Assembly: GCA_015522635.1 (NCBI GenBank)
Contig: WALW01000022.1
Coordinates: 1 to 33,192 of the forward strand
Direction of reading: 5' to 3'
DNA length: 33,192 nucleotides
From: Candidatus Tiamatella incendiivivens
Lineage (GTDB): Archaea; Thermoproteota; Thermoprotei_A; Sulfolobales; Acidilobaceae
Positions 1 through 8,373 of the stretch are shown here, in pieces; the first letter of the stretch is position 1, and each line of letters opens with the position of its first letter. Position numbers and translations under genes: made by a program. The notes under the pieces were generated by a model. It ran no database searches. It saw only the letters and a program-made list of their open reading frames with translations, and was not told the DNA's origin.

Positions 1-54
1 GCTCTATGGTGACTTATGTAATAATTAAGTGATAAAGAATAATATAACTATTAT

Positions 55-72
55 TTAACAATTTTTTGTTAA
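55..72. repeat. Perfect short inverted repeat in AT-rich DNA
   Basis: The arms TTAACAA (55-61) and TTGTTAA (66-72) flank a TTTT loop. It lies in the very AT-rich, gene-free first 169 bases, downstream of the minus-strand ORF that ends at 170. It could be an operator or a weak hairpin for that transcript. In DNA this AT-rich it could also be chance. I see no other feature in 1-169. Confidence 0.3.
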
Positions 73-169
73 CTATTCTAATAAGGGTTATTGAAGATTG
101 GCTATTGTAAATTAAAATGATCATATGGTATATCTCTTTTAAAAAGAATATAAACGCGTTTTAGAATTC

Positions 170-466
170 CTAGTACGGGCTCATAAAACCAGCAACTCCC
201 ACGGTTACTAATGCGTTATAATGGAAAAGTTTATTATAAATTATAGGTGCAATTTCATTAAGTTCCTGTAAGGGATTATAGGATTTTAAACTCATTGATT
301 TAATTGATTGGAGTGCACTATCGCATAGGTTGTTTATCGTGTTTTCGTCACATCTATTGATAGGTGTGTTCCAGACAGCAACCTTGATTATTATCTTTTT
401 GTCTATAGGAAGTTCTTTATCGCAGATTGGTGATTTAGTTGTGCTTATAGGATGAGGAGTACCCAT
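170..466 (-). CDS. Hypothetical protein, 98 aa
   Basis: I do not recognise this protein. The ORF starts with ATG at 466, preceded on the minus strand by AAAGGAAACTC, a plausible ribosome site, and by an AT-rich TATA-like stretch near 500-515. The predicted protein is soluble, with three Cys (in ICDKE, NRCDE and NLCDS) and a C-terminal half of alternating hydrophobic and helical stretches ending in ALVTVGVAGFMSPY. No signal peptide or membrane segment is evident. It stands alone: the next gene on the same strand ends at 563 and is upstream of it. Composition is more AT-rich than the genes to its right, so it may be acquired, or it may be the remains of a larger gene. It could also be a chance ORF. 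Confidence 0.42.
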   Translation of the reverse strand: MGTPHPISTTKSPICDKELPIDKKIIIKVAVWNTPINRCDENTINNLCDSALQSIKSMSLKSYNPLQELNEIAPIIYNKLFHYNALVTVGVAGFMSPY

Positions 467-562
467 AGAGTTTCCTTTATAAGAGTACTGTTAATGGAAA
501 GGTGTTTATTAATTAATCACATAGTATTAAGGAAGTGAACGTTCGCTAACTTACGCCTTTGA

Positions 563-1159
563 TTAATCCTTAGTGTTCGTAGTGTTGTGTTTTGTTAGGT
601 ATTTTTTGAGTCCTGGTGCTAGTAGTGGTTTTCCGTCGTGTTGTGGGTAGGCGTATGGTAGTGTTATTTCTGTGGTGCCTAGTGGTGTTTCGATTGTTAT
701 TGTTGGGTTTTCTGTGAGTGGTATTTCCTGGAGGGTTTTTCCTTGTAGGATCATGTTTGTTAGGTAGGTTGCTCCGTCTATGCTTAGCTGGTGTGTGCCT
801 AGGTTTCTTGTTTTGGCCCATGGTGTTCGGCGGGTGATTTCTCTTGTGCGGTGTTTTCTGGGGTGGTCTCCTAGTATTCCTCCTATTATTATGCAGTCTG
901 CTTGCCTTGCTTCTTGGGGTGTGAGTGGTTGGGTTGCGTCTGGGTCTAGTATTATTGTTTTCCTGTCTTTGCAGTATTGGTGTGCTGGTGTGCCTAGTAT
1001 TTTGGGTGGGTTGCATGTTTTCTTGTTGGTTTGTTGTTCGAGTTGTTTGGGTGTGTTTGTGATTACTAGTTTGTCTCCCGCGATTTGGTGGGCTTGTAGG
1101 ATTTCTAGGAGAATTCGTTCGCCTGGTGGTTCCATGTTCTCTATTACTATCTCTGCCAC
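563..1159 (-). CDS. Sfm1-like SPOUT-fold methyltransferase (DUF431 family)
   Basis: This 198-aa protein matches the pattern I recall for the DUF431/Sfm1 SPOUT family: N-terminal IVIEN-ME with a helix (WVLLE-like, here RILLE), the KLVITN strand, an ILDPDA motif, the core CIIIGGILGDHPRKHRTRE, and a C-terminal LSIDGATYLT plus PLAPGL-type ending. The yeast member Sfm1 methylates an arginine of ribosomal protein S3. Archaeal members are usually annotated as SAM-dependent RNA or protein methyltransferases, so the substrate here is unknown. Length is normal for the family. The start is GTG at 1159, 10 bases after the stop of the upstream stress-protein gene; GAGTGA, which includes that stop, is about 10 nt before the start and probably serves as ribosome site, giving a two-gene transcript. 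Confidence 0.8.
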   Translation of the reverse strand: MAEIVIENMEPPGERILLEILQAHQIAGDKLVITNTPKQLEQQTNKKTCNPPKILGTPAHQYCKDRKTIILDPDATQPLTPQEARQADCIIIGGILGDHPRKHRTREITRRTPWAKTRNLGTHQLSIDGATYLTNMILQGKTLQEIPLTENPTITIETPLGTTEITLPYAYPQHDGKPLLAPGLKKYLTKHNTTNTKD

Positions 1160-1169
1160 GATTGGGGTT

Positions 1170-1628
1170 TCACTCTTCCTCCCTGTATTCTACTGTTAGG
1201 ACGTCTGTTTCTGCGTGTTTGAATATGTCGCTTGCTACGCTTCCAACTAGCTTGTCGAGCCAGCTGCGTTTTCCCCGTTTCCCTACTACTATTAGGTCTG
1301 CGTTTACTTTCTTCGCGTAGTTTAATACGATGTGTCCTGCACTGCCTGTTTCAACTGTTACTTCCTCTACCGTTGCTCCTTTCTCCGCTGCTATTTTCTT
1401 TGCTTCGCCTAGTGTGTTCCTAGCGTTTTCCTCTATGGCTGTTAGTGCACCTTCGATTATGGGGGTCATTGTGGCTACATAGTCTTGGATTGGCGGTATT
1501 GCCATTACGAGGTATAGTTTGCCGTCGAATTTCTTAGCTATTTCCACTGCTTTCTCTAGGGCTTTTATGGATGTGGGGCTCCCGTCTATGCCTACGAGAA
1601 TGTTCTTATACAACTCCTCGTTCACCAT
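1170..1628 (-). CDS. Universal stress protein, UspA family
   Basis: This 152-aa single-domain USP starts with the typical NILVGIDGSPTSIKALEKA strand-helix. Near the C-terminus it carries the ATP-binding pattern G-2x-G-9x-G-S: GKRG, nine residues, GS, in VVGKRGKRSWLDKLVGS. The last strand ends in TDVLTVE. It therefore belongs to the nucleotide-binding (UspFG/MJ0577-type) subgroup by motif. Family members are soluble dimers involved in stress survival; the precise role here is unknown. The ATG at 1628 is preceded by GGGGGAA with about 10 nt spacing and an AT-rich TATA-like element around 1650-1657. It is the first gene of a minus-strand pair with the Sfm1-like gene, and diverges from the aminotransferase-like gene at 1691. 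Confidence 0.9.
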   Translation of the reverse strand: MVNEELYKNILVGIDGSPTSIKALEKAVEIAKKFDGKLYLVMAIPPIQDYVATMTPIIEGALTAIEENARNTLGEAKKIAAEKGATVEEVTVETGSAGHIVLNYAKKVNADLIVVGKRGKRSWLDKLVGSVASDIFKHAETDVLTVEYREEE

Positions 1629-1690
1629 GTTATTTTAGGTTCCCCCTGTTTATTAACTTGAATTAGACGGGTTGGAGGGGAATACGGGTT

Positions 1691-2596
1691 ATGGATTCGA
1701 GGGTGTATAGTGAGTTCACTGGTAGGGAGCCGATTGGTGTGGTTTTGAATCACGCGGATCAGGATGGGTTGGTTGTAAGGCAGGGGTTGAAGGGTGTTGA
1801 GAGGCTTGAGGGGGTTCAGTTCCAGGGGGATGACAGTATCCTCCATGGTCTCGGGGAGGATGTTATCGCTGGGCTCTTAGCTGTTACCGGTTTGAAAGAG
1901 GATGAGGGTCTTAGTGTTGGGTTGTGTAGTGATGTTGGGGGTGCTGTTACTAGGTTAACGTTGAGGGGTGTCCGTTTCGAATTGGCAGATACTCCTCCTT
2001 TCCCCTACTCTGTTGGAGATGAGTACTGGTTTCATAGTGTTGTAGAAGGTGTGACTGGTAGGTATAAGCCTTTCCTGGATTGCAGGTCTACTCCGTGCAT
2101 TATAGATGGGAGTCTCGCAACCGGGGTGAGGAGGTACCCTATGGTTGACGGGGAGTATATGGTTTTCACGTCCTTCAACAAGTGGCTCTATACTCCTGGG
2201 AGGCTTGGCGCAGTATTCTATACACCCGGCTTCCCTGCCCGGTTGGAGTGCGGTGAGCCGAGTCCTTTGTTGCTAGCGTATGTTAAGGGCGTCCTGGATT
2301 ACCTTGCTTCCACAGGTATTGAGGGTGTTGAGAGTAGGGTGCTCGGGTTGACCGGGGAGTATGGTTGGCTTCTGGATAAAGCTGGTTATACTCCTCTTAC
2401 ACCTCCTGAGGGGGAGTATAGGGCTGGGATAGTGGCTTTCAGCCTTCCCCTTCCCAGCGGTGAGGTTGGCAGTATTAGGAGTAGGCTTAGTAGGATGGGT
2501 GTTAGGGTTGGGTTTGTTAGGAAGATTATGAGGTTGTCGCCTAGCTTCTATAATACTGTAGGGGATATTGATCCTGTTTTGAGGTTGCTTCCTTAG
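1691..2596 (+). CDS. Class V aminotransferase-like PLP protein, short form
   Basis: The 301-aa protein looks like fold-type I PLP enzymes of class V (cysteine desulfurase and serine-glyoxylate aminotransferase relatives). The middle holds CIIDG (Asp139, expected partner of the PLP ring nitrogen), then SFNKWLYTPGRLGAVFY, in which Lys164 sits at the Schiff-base Lys position of the usual HKWL-GP-G motif. The C-terminal domain ends with RVGFVRKIMRLSPSFYNT, resembling the small-domain Arg motif. It is roughly 60-90 residues shorter than usual class V enzymes: the N-terminal cofactor-binding region is reduced and lacks a recognisable phosphate-binding Gly/Ser-Thr loop. Activity is therefore uncertain. 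The ATG at 1691 follows GGAGGGG. The 3' end overlaps the mvk stop on the other strand by four bases. Confidence 0.6.
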   Translation: MDSRVYSEFTGREPIGVVLNHADQDGLVVRQGLKGVERLEGVQFQGDDSILHGLGEDVIAGLLAVTGLKEDEGLSVGLCSDVGGAVTRLTLRGVRFELADTPPFPYSVGDEYWFHSVVEGVTGRYKPFLDCRSTPCIIDGSLATGVRRYPMVDGEYMVFTSFNKWLYTPGRLGAVFYTPGFPARLECGEPSPLLLAYVKGVLDYLASTGIEGVESRVLGLTGEYGWLLDKAGYTPLTPPEGEYRAGIVAFSLPLPSGEVGSIRSRLSRMGVRVGFVRKIMRLSPSFYNTVGDIDPVLRLLP

Positions 2597-3573
2597 TCTC
2601 CCTCTATTTTAACTCCTTCAACACCGAATACTCCTGTCCCGCTCCATGGAGCGTTTTCCAGTAGTTTGGAGCGGATGTCCTCAGCGTTATCAGTGTGTGT
2701 TAGTGCTATTATTGCCCCACCGCGCCCTGCTCCTGTGAGCTTTGCTCCTAGTGCTCCCGCAGTTCTTGCTTTGTGTACTAGTCTTTCTATTCTCTCGTTC
2801 GATACTCCGATGGAGTATAGTAGGCCTTGGTTTATGTTCATGAGTTCCCCTACTACTTGTAGATCCCCATTCTCGAGTGCCGGGATTGATTCTTGGACTA
2901 CTGCTTCAGCGGCCTTATATATGTCTTCGAAGACGTTTTCATGTTTATCGTATAGTTTCAGGACTTCTAGGACGACGTCACCAGTCCTCCTCCTGACGCC
3001 TGTGTCTGCTATAACGAGTCTTCCACTGTTAATATTGACTGGTATTCTCCTGTAACCCTCTTCCTTCCTGTATACTATTACTCCGCCCTCGACTACGATG
3101 GTGTTGTCTATGCCGCTTGGTTTTCCATGGACTACTTTCTCTGCTTCATAGCTCATTCGGAGGAGGAATTCCCTGCTTATGTTTAGTCCTAGTAGTCTAC
3201 CGTAGGATGCTGTGTATGCAGCTGCGCTCGCCGCACTGGATCCTAGGCCTGCTGAGACGGGGATTTCAGAGTCTATTGTGATGTATGCGGGTTCGAGTTT
3301 GACTGTTTCCCTTAGTCTCTCGAGTATTTGGACGAATGGTTGGAAGACGTCTAGGTGACCTGTTTTTACTTTGAGCTTCCCCTTGTCGGGGTAGACTCTG
3401 GCTTGCATGCCTAGGTTCCTGCTTTCTATGATGAGGGGCCAGTCCTTCTTCACCCGGGAGCTCACGTATGCGCGGAGTCCTATGCTCCCTGCTATAGCGT
3501 GGTTTCCCCTGACCACGAAGTGTTCTCCGAATAGTATTATTTTCCCGGGAGCACTTGCTTTAACATTGTTCAT
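2593..3573 (-). CDS. mvk: Mevalonate kinase
   Basis: This GHMP-family kinase phosphorylates mevalonate to 5-phosphomevalonate with ATP, at the entry of the archaeal mevalonate route to the isoprenoid chains of membrane lipids. All three GHMP motifs are visible: N-terminal SAPGKIILFGEHFVV, the phosphate-binding loop PVSAGLGSSAASAAA, and C-terminal KLTGAGRGGAII. GKPSGIDN contains the Asp expected to act as catalytic base. Length (about 326 aa) is normal for archaeal enzymes. I chose the ATG at 3573. An in-frame TTG at 3588 would add five residues but has no ribosome site; the ATG has a weak GAAGTGG. A TATA-like element at 3624-3632 would start transcription near 3600. It runs convergently into the gene ending at 2596. 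Confidence 0.93.
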   Translation of the reverse strand: MNNVKASAPGKIILFGEHFVVRGNHAIAGSIGLRAYVSSRVKKDWPLIIESRNLGMQARVYPDKGKLKVKTGHLDVFQPFVQILERLRETVKLEPAYITIDSEIPVSAGLGSSAASAAAYTASYGRLLGLNISREFLLRMSYEAEKVVHGKPSGIDNTIVVEGGVIVYRKEEGYRRIPVNINSGRLVIADTGVRRRTGDVVLEVLKLYDKHENVFEDIYKAAEAVVQESIPALENGDLQVVGELMNINQGLLYSIGVSNERIERLVHKARTAGALGAKLTGAGRGGAIIALTHTDNAEDIRSKLLENAPWSGTGVFGVEGVKIEGD

Positions 3574-3620
3574 TGCTTGCCACTTCAAACGCCGGAGGGT
3601 GGGTTTGGTGTGGGATTCTC

Positions 3621-3634
3621 CCTAATAAAAATAT
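3621..3634 (-). promoter_or_regulatory. TATA box candidate for mvk
   Basis: The minus strand reads ATATTTTTATTAGG in the short gap between the deoC stop and mvk. Its centre is about 50 nt from the mvk ATG at 3573, implying a start of transcription near 3600 and a leader of about 30 nt. It suggests mvk has its own promoter in addition to any read-through from deoC. This rests on motif and spacing only. Confidence 0.4.
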
Positions 3635-3636
3635 GT

Positions 3637-4350
3637 TCACCCTCTGCCGCAGATGGAGTCGTATTGCTGTGCTATGGTGAACCCGCTGCTCGTCCCTAGC
3701 CTCGACGCTCCTGCTCCCACCGCGGCTGCCGCATCGAATACAGTCCTAATGCCTCCTGCCGCTTTTACAGGTAGCTTGTAGTGTCTGGCTATCATGGAGA
3801 CGCGGTGGACTGTGTAAGGGTCTCCGCCCTTCGCTATGACGCCTGTGCTCGTTTTAATCCAGTCGAACCCTACTTTAGCGGCTTTCTCCGCTAGAGCCTC
3901 TAGTTCACCGTCATCGAGCACGGCGGCCTCTACTATTAGCTTCCCATCAGCGCCTGACTCGTGTATAATGTCTATGATGCTTTGCAAGTGGTCTTCAACC
4001 ATGTTCCATTCACCGCTTTTTACTAGGTGTAGGGGGGCTACGATGTCTACCTCTGCTATACGGGTTTTCAATAGTAGCTTGAGTCCGCGTACGCAAGCGT
4101 CTGTCCCATAGTACGGGTGGGGGAAGCAGTATACCGTGCAGAGCCTGCCGTGCCGCCCGTAGTCCTTGTCAGCGAGTATTCCAGTGTGGTGTGGGGGTAG
4201 CATTGCACAGTAGAATCCTTCTTCAAATGTTCTTATGACAAAGTCCTCTGCTTCATCTAGGGTGAGCATGGGGGAGAGCAGGGTATTGTCGATCTTGGAG
4301 AGGAGGTGTTCCTTGTCGTGGAAGTAGTTGCAAGGCGAGAAGCTCTTCAA
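3637..4350 (-). CDS. deoC: Deoxyribose-phosphate aldolase
   Basis: DeoC reversibly cleaves 2-deoxyribose 5-phosphate to glyceraldehyde 3-phosphate and acetaldehyde, linking deoxynucleoside breakdown to central carbon metabolism. The class I aldolase residues are present: Schiff-base Lys166 in GFDWIKTSTG, the second Lys196 in PVKAAGGIRT, and the acidic Asp102 in EVDIVAPL. The residues after this Asp (APLHLVKSGEW) differ from the more common V-I-N pattern. Length of 237 aa is normal. No ATG is available near the 5' end: the start is TTG at 4350, with GGGTG about 8 nt upstream. A good TATA box (TATTATAAAAG) lies at 4389-4399. The next minus-strand gene, mvk, begins about 60 nt downstream. Confidence 0.88.
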   Translation of the reverse strand: MKSFSPCNYFHDKEHLLSKIDNTLLSPMLTLDEAEDFVIRTFEEGFYCAMLPPHHTGILADKDYGRHGRLCTVYCFPHPYYGTDACVRGLKLLLKTRIAEVDIVAPLHLVKSGEWNMVEDHLQSIIDIIHESGADGKLIVEAAVLDDGELEALAEKAAKVGFDWIKTSTGVIAKGGDPYTVHRVSMIARHYKLPVKAAGGIRTVFDAAAAVGAGASRLGTSSGFTIAQQYDSICGRG

Positions 4351-4388
4351 TGCTGGTGCACCCGGGGATCTATTAGTATAGGGTCTTT

Positions 4389-4399
4389 CTTTTATAATA
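4389..4399 (-). promoter_or_regulatory. TATA box candidate for deoC
   Basis: The minus strand reads TATTATAAAAG, centred about 44 nt before the TTG start of deoC at 4350. Transcription would then begin near 4368, giving a leader of about 18 nt that contains the GGGTG ribosome site. The match to the archaeal TATA consensus is good, but the call is from motif and spacing only. Confidence 0.5.
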
Positions 4400-4411
4400 G
4401 CATCCTGTTTA

Positions 4412-5593
4412 TCATACTTTCTCTTCTACTTTTCCTCCGGTCACTATGCTGGATAGGACGGTTGCTATTAGGGCTGTGAACATTACTCCTGCAGCTAGCG
4501 CCGGGGAGAGTAGCCCTGTTTTGAGGCCGCTGTAGGCTATGATTGTGGATACTGTGAGCCTCGCGCCGAAAACGTTGGCTAGTCTGAGATCCCGGACGCT
4601 TGATAATGCTCTTAGTCCACTGTAGCTTGCGAGTACTTTTACAGGGTAGCTTGTTGCTAGGAGTATAACTGACGGTATTAGCACTCCGCTTATTCCTGCT
4701 TTGCTTATGAGGAGGCCGGCGCTTGTGAAGAATATTGGTGCTAGGAAGCCGAATGTTATTGTCGAAGTCTTCCTCGTTATGTCCTCCTTGTCCGGGCTTG
4801 TTGAGAACGCTACTCCGAGGAGGAATGAGAATAGTATACCGTGTATGCCTGCTATCTCGCTGAATAGTGTTACGACTAGTACTAGGGCGAGGATGAGCCT
4901 TGTCTCGGCTTCAAAGGCTATTCTAGGCAGTTTCCTTATGTATTTCGCTGTGAGCCATGGGACGATTATGAGTGAGGCAACGTAGATGACTAGGATGCTT
5001 GAAGGCTTGAATACTACTGCAGTGTATGCTAGGATGCTTACAATGTCTGCAACCATTGTACTCGCTAGTATGAGCTGGCCTTTCCTAAGCGAGATGAGGC
5101 CTGTCTTCCTAATGATCATGTAGACTACTGCTACACTGGTTGTTGATACACCTACTGATGCTAGTAGCGTTTCAATCATAGTGTATCCCAGTATGTAGAG
5201 AACTCCGAGCGTCGCGATCATGGGGGCTGCGAAGCTTATTGTACCTATGACTATGCTTTTAACGAACACCGACCTCAACAGTGGTATGTCCACCTCTAAG
5301 CCTGCCATGAACATTAACAGTACGCCGCCTATGAGTGCTAGGGTGTCAATGAACTCTCCGGATGCAACGCCCATTACGCCTATAATGTATCCGAGGAGTA
5401 TCTCGAACATTGCCGGCGTAACATCTAGTGCCTCTGCGAACAATGCGGAGGCTAGGATTACCCCTCCTATGGCTGTGAGTTCTAGGAGGCCTCTCTGGGA
5501 TCCATTATACTCTAGTTCGTGGTAGAAGAGGCGTATGCCTATTAGGAGGGCTATAGTTACGGCTACACCGGTTAAAGCTAGTATGAGCCGCAT
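4412..5593 (-). CDS. Na+/H+ or K+/H+ antiporter, CPA2/Kef type membrane protein
   Basis: This 393-aa, almost wholly hydrophobic protein has about 12-13 membrane segments. The typical monovalent-cation:proton antiporter features are there: an early helix with FEILLGYIIGV, then LIGGVLLMFMAGLEVDIPLL, the conserved helix ending in GLE-D, and later GIHGILFSFLLGVAFS and FGFLAPIFFTSAGLLIS. It would exchange Na+ or K+ for protons in the cytoplasmic membrane; ion specificity cannot be read. There is no C-terminal TrkA-N domain. The ATG at 5593 is immediately preceded by AAGGAGG with no spacer, which is too close for normal use, and no earlier in-frame start exists. The real start may therefore be a little downstream, or the mRNA may be leaderless. 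It diverges from the ABC exporter genes. Confidence 0.85.
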   Translation of the reverse strand: MRLILALTGVAVTIALLIGIRLFYHELEYNGSQRGLLELTAIGGVILASALFAEALDVTPAMFEILLGYIIGVMGVASGEFIDTLALIGGVLLMFMAGLEVDIPLLRSVFVKSIVIGTISFAAPMIATLGVLYILGYTMIETLLASVGVSTTSVAVVYMIIRKTGLISLRKGQLILASTMVADIVSILAYTAVVFKPSSILVIYVASLIIVPWLTAKYIRKLPRIAFEAETRLILALVLVVTLFSEIAGIHGILFSFLLGVAFSTSPDKEDITRKTSTITFGFLAPIFFTSAGLLISKAGISGVLIPSVILLATSYPVKVLASYSGLRALSSVRDLRLANVFGARLTVSTIIAYSGLKTGLLSPALAAGVMFTALIATVLSSIVTGGKVEEKV

Positions 5594-5736
5594 CCTCCTT
5601 AGCCTACGCCTTAGAGTCTGGGATAACTCTCCACACCTGCCCGTGGAGTTTTTCTGGTTTAGGGTTTAAAGGGGTATTGATTATTCACTAATTCTAAATA
5701 TCTCTTCCCTATAGAGGATTGGGATAGGGAATAACG

Positions 5737-6747
5737 GTGGCAGTGCCTGGTACAGCGGTAATAGCTGAATCACTCGAGAAAACGTATTATAGGGGGTCGT
5801 TCCTTACGAGAGCCCCTGCTGTCAAAGCGCTCAGGGGACTCAGCTTCAGGGTTGAGAAGGGAGAAATATACGGGTTACTAGGCCCTAATGGTGCCGGCAA
5901 GACTACTACTGTTAAGATTATTTCCACCCTCATGGTCCCCGATAAGGGGGAAGCCTATGTATTAGGCTATAATGTTGTAGACGAGTTTGCCGAGGTGAGG
6001 AAGAGGATAGGTGTTATGCTGAGCGTGGAGAGGGGTTTCTTCTGGAAGCTCACCGGACGGGAGAACCTGAGGTACTTCGGCCTCCTATACGGCCTCTCAG
6101 GGAGGGATTTGGAGGACCGGATTGACCGGGCGATTGATACTGTCGGGTTGAAGGAGCTGGAAGGGGATGAGAAGTTTTTCGAGGACATGAGCCTGGGTAT
6201 GAGGGCTAGACTAGGGCTTGCGAGGGTATTGTTGAAGGACCCGGAGATCATGATACTGGATGAACCTACACTGGGGTTGGACCCTCATAGTGCGAGGCAT
6301 ATTAGGAGGCTCCTACGGTTGGAGGCTAGGAACGGTAAGACTGTACTGGTGACTACTCACAACATGTTTGAAGCGGAGATCCTGTGCGACAGGGTTGGCA
6401 TCATTAGGTCTGGTAAAATCATAGCTGAGGGGGCGCCGGAGGAGCTTAAGTCTTTCGTCTCTAAGAGCACTCCAGTAACAGTGTTGTTGAAGAGTTTCGA
6501 GGAGCCGGTTGTACAGGATCTTGTGGCTAGATTGAGCCGGGATGACGTGAAGGTTGACTATGAAAGGGTGGAGCCTGGTAAATGGAAGATCAGCCTCCTA
6601 GTCCCCCGCGGGTTTGAGGATGAGGTTTTGGCTGATGTTTACGTGAAAGCTAGGAGCCTCGGTGTCAGTGTGATGGAGACTAAGGTGAGGGAGGTTACTC
6701 TCGAGGATGTTTTCATAGCTCTGACAGGCGGGAAGGTTGAGGGGTAG
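5737..6747 (+). CDS. ABC-2 type exporter, ATP-binding subunit
   Basis: This 336-aa ABC ATPase powers the two permeases encoded directly downstream. Visible motifs in order are Walker A GLLGPNGAGKTTT, signature DMSLGMRARLGLAR (LSGGQ replaced by LSLGM-type, as in DrrA/Nod-like ATPases), Walker B EIMILDEPTLGLDP and the switch His in VLVTTHNMFEAE. About 100 extra C-terminal residues beyond the nucleotide-binding domain resemble the DrrA/CcmA-type tail. Substrate is unknown; this class exports lipids, drugs or polysaccharides. The start is GTG at 5737, after GGGATAGGG. The permease start follows 9 nt after the stop, so the three genes form an operon. Confidence 0.9.
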   Translation: MAVPGTAVIAESLEKTYYRGSFLTRAPAVKALRGLSFRVEKGEIYGLLGPNGAGKTTTVKIISTLMVPDKGEAYVLGYNVVDEFAEVRKRIGVMLSVERGFFWKLTGRENLRYFGLLYGLSGRDLEDRIDRAIDTVGLKELEGDEKFFEDMSLGMRARLGLARVLLKDPEIMILDEPTLGLDPHSARHIRRLLRLEARNGKTVLVTTHNMFEAEILCDRVGIIRSGKIIAEGAPEELKSFVSKSTPVTVLLKSFEEPVVQDLVARLSRDDVKVDYERVEPGKWKISLLVPRGFEDEVLADVYVKARSLGVSVMETKVREVTLEDVFIALTGGKVEG

Positions 6748-6756
6748 ATTGGGGAT

Positions 6757-7566
6757 ATGACGTCAATCTCAAATATAATGCTTGCGGAGATAAAGGTACA
6801 GCTCTACTGGCTTAAGAATAACAAGGTGATGATGTTAATGACCTTGTTATGGCCTTATCTTATGGTATTCATAATGATCTCCTTCGGATCCGCTTTCGGC
6901 AGCTTGGAGGAGTTTAAGGAGAAAATGGGGATAGCTAGCCCTATACTCTACCTTTTCGCTGGAAGCGCCGTAGCCACTGCCAGTATAGCAGTAATAGATA
7001 ATGCTGCGGGGGTAGCGACTTGGCACAGGTGGCTTGGAACACTATCATACGTACTCCTAGTCCCCCGAAGGTTCGTCACCTACCTATTGGTATCCAGTCT
7101 TGTAACAAGCATGGTGCAGGTAATATTCAACCTAGCATCAATAACCCCAGCGGTAATAGTGCTGGAGGGCGCTTCAGCCGGACTCCAGCTGCTAATTGTC
7201 CTCGTATTCATGTTCATCGGAACACTACCTCTACTCGGAATAGCCCTCCTCGGAGGGGTAGCCAGCCTCCTAGCCAGCGAGGAGAGTGATATCATAAACT
7301 TCCTGAACCCTCTGCTCCTCCTCCTCTCAGGCGTTTTCTACCCAGTGAAGCTTCTGCCGTGGATACTGAAGCAGGCCTCATACTATATTCCAACAAAATA
7401 TGTCGTCGACGCGGCTAAAATGGCGGCAACCTATACTCACCCGCCCGGTAGCACTATAATCATCATACTCTACGCTTTGATGCTCTTAGCTGTGCTCTAC
7501 AATATAGTAGGGGTTTTCGGGACATTTTATGCTGAAAAGGAGTTGAGGAGGCGTGGGGTACGGTAG
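6757..7566 (+). CDS. ABC-2 type permease 1
   Basis: This 269-aa permease has about six membrane segments, the ABC-2 arrangement. A cytoplasmic N-terminus (LAEIKVQLYWLKNNKV) is followed by a first hydrophobic pair, an extended loop with AGVATWHRWLGTLSYVLLVPRR, and a C-terminal block with LLSGVFYPVKLLPWILKQASYYIPTKYVVDA. The FYP-(x)n-P motif near the fifth helix is the family hallmark. It would form the membrane pore, probably as a heterodimer with the next protein. ATG at 6757 is preceded by GGGGAT; the gene follows the ATPase by 9 nt and ends inside the region where the second permease may start. Confidence 0.85.
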   Translation: MTSISNIMLAEIKVQLYWLKNNKVMMLMTLLWPYLMVFIMISFGSAFGSLEEFKEKMGIASPILYLFAGSAVATASIAVIDNAAGVATWHRWLGTLSYVLLVPRRFVTYLLVSSLVTSMVQVIFNLASITPAVIVLEGASAGLQLLIVLVFMFIGTLPLLGIALLGGVASLLASEESDIINFLNPLLLLLSGVFYPVKLLPWILKQASYYIPTKYVVDAAKMAATYTHPPGSTIIIILYALMLLAVLYNIVGVFGTFYAEKELRRRGVR

Positions 7567-7570
7567 GATA

Positions 7571-8365
7571 ATGTCAATGACGAAAGCGATGCTGTGGCTG
7601 CATCTGAAACGTGCTGTTAGATATAAATATGGACTCATAAACTGGGGGATAATTGAGTTCCTCTACATGGCGATATACATGCTTGGGGCATTGGCGTTCA
7701 CCCCTAGGGATCAATGGGGCGGGGTATCCCAGTATGTGTTCTGGGGTGTTCTAGCATGGACTCTGGTTTCGACACCTACATGGACTATTGGGAACTGGGC
7801 TCAGTTCTATATTAATATGGGGCTCTGGGAGCAGCATGAGACTATTGGAGCTAGCCACTCACTATTCCTCTCAATGAGGATTATACCGGCTATTATAGCA
7901 GGGTTCATTGGAAGCATAACGGCTTACGGGTTCCTATACGCTACTGTAGGCGGTAACCTATCCCTGAGAGGGAGTGTATTGCTGACTCTACTGTTCCTGT
8001 TATGGCTCGTGTTACAGTCAACCATTTACGGTTTATTATTAAGCTATTTATCCCTACTAACAAGCACTCCTGGACCGATGTTGGATGTTTTAAATATACT
8101 CCTCTTCATAATTGGCGGAATAGGGGTTCCCGTAGCCAAGTTACCTGAGGGTGTTAGGCTTTTCGCGGTGATCACACCCTACAGCCATGCTTCCGAGCTC
8201 ATCAGATGGTCTGCAATAGGCATTAAACCGTATCTGGGTGTTCTAGGCGAAGTATTTGCAGGGGTATTGACTACCCTTGGGTTAGGCTTGACTGCCTGGC
8301 TTGTCAGAGGCAAGGCATACAGTAATGCTAGGATGAACGGTGTCAAGGGTATTGGCAGGATGTGA
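7571..8365 (+). CDS. ABC-2 type permease 2
   Basis: This second ABC-2 type permease has about 264 aa and roughly six membrane segments. Family-like elements are MLWLHLKRAVRYKYGLINW at the N-terminus and the late helix LFIIGGIGVPVAKLPEGVRLFAVITPYSHA, equivalent to the FYP-x-P block of the first permease. The two permeases are clearly different in sequence, so the pore is likely a heterodimer. Start choice is uncertain. GTG at 7553 overlaps the previous gene by 14 nt and has GAGGAGG only 1 nt ahead. ATG at 7571, chosen here, gives the usual N-terminus. The gene ends 8 nt from the convergent ligase gene. Confidence 0.83.
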   Translation: MSMTKAMLWLHLKRAVRYKYGLINWGIIEFLYMAIYMLGALAFTPRDQWGGVSQYVFWGVLAWTLVSTPTWTIGNWAQFYINMGLWEQHETIGASHSLFLSMRIIPAIIAGFIGSITAYGFLYATVGGNLSLRGSVLLTLLFLLWLVLQSTIYGLLLSYLSLLTSTPGPMLDVLNILLFIIGGIGVPVAKLPEGVRLFAVITPYSHASELIRWSAIGIKPYLGVLGEVFAGVLTTLGLGLTAWLVRGKAYSNARMNGVKGIGRM

Positions 8366-8373
8366 GTGAGAGG

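Noticed and set aside
780-1320. Plus-strand open frames of 64-139 codons opposite the Sfm1-like and stress-protein genes
   Set aside because: They are antisense to two genes with clear family motifs, have low-complexity Leu/Ser/Val-rich translations and no ribosome sites.
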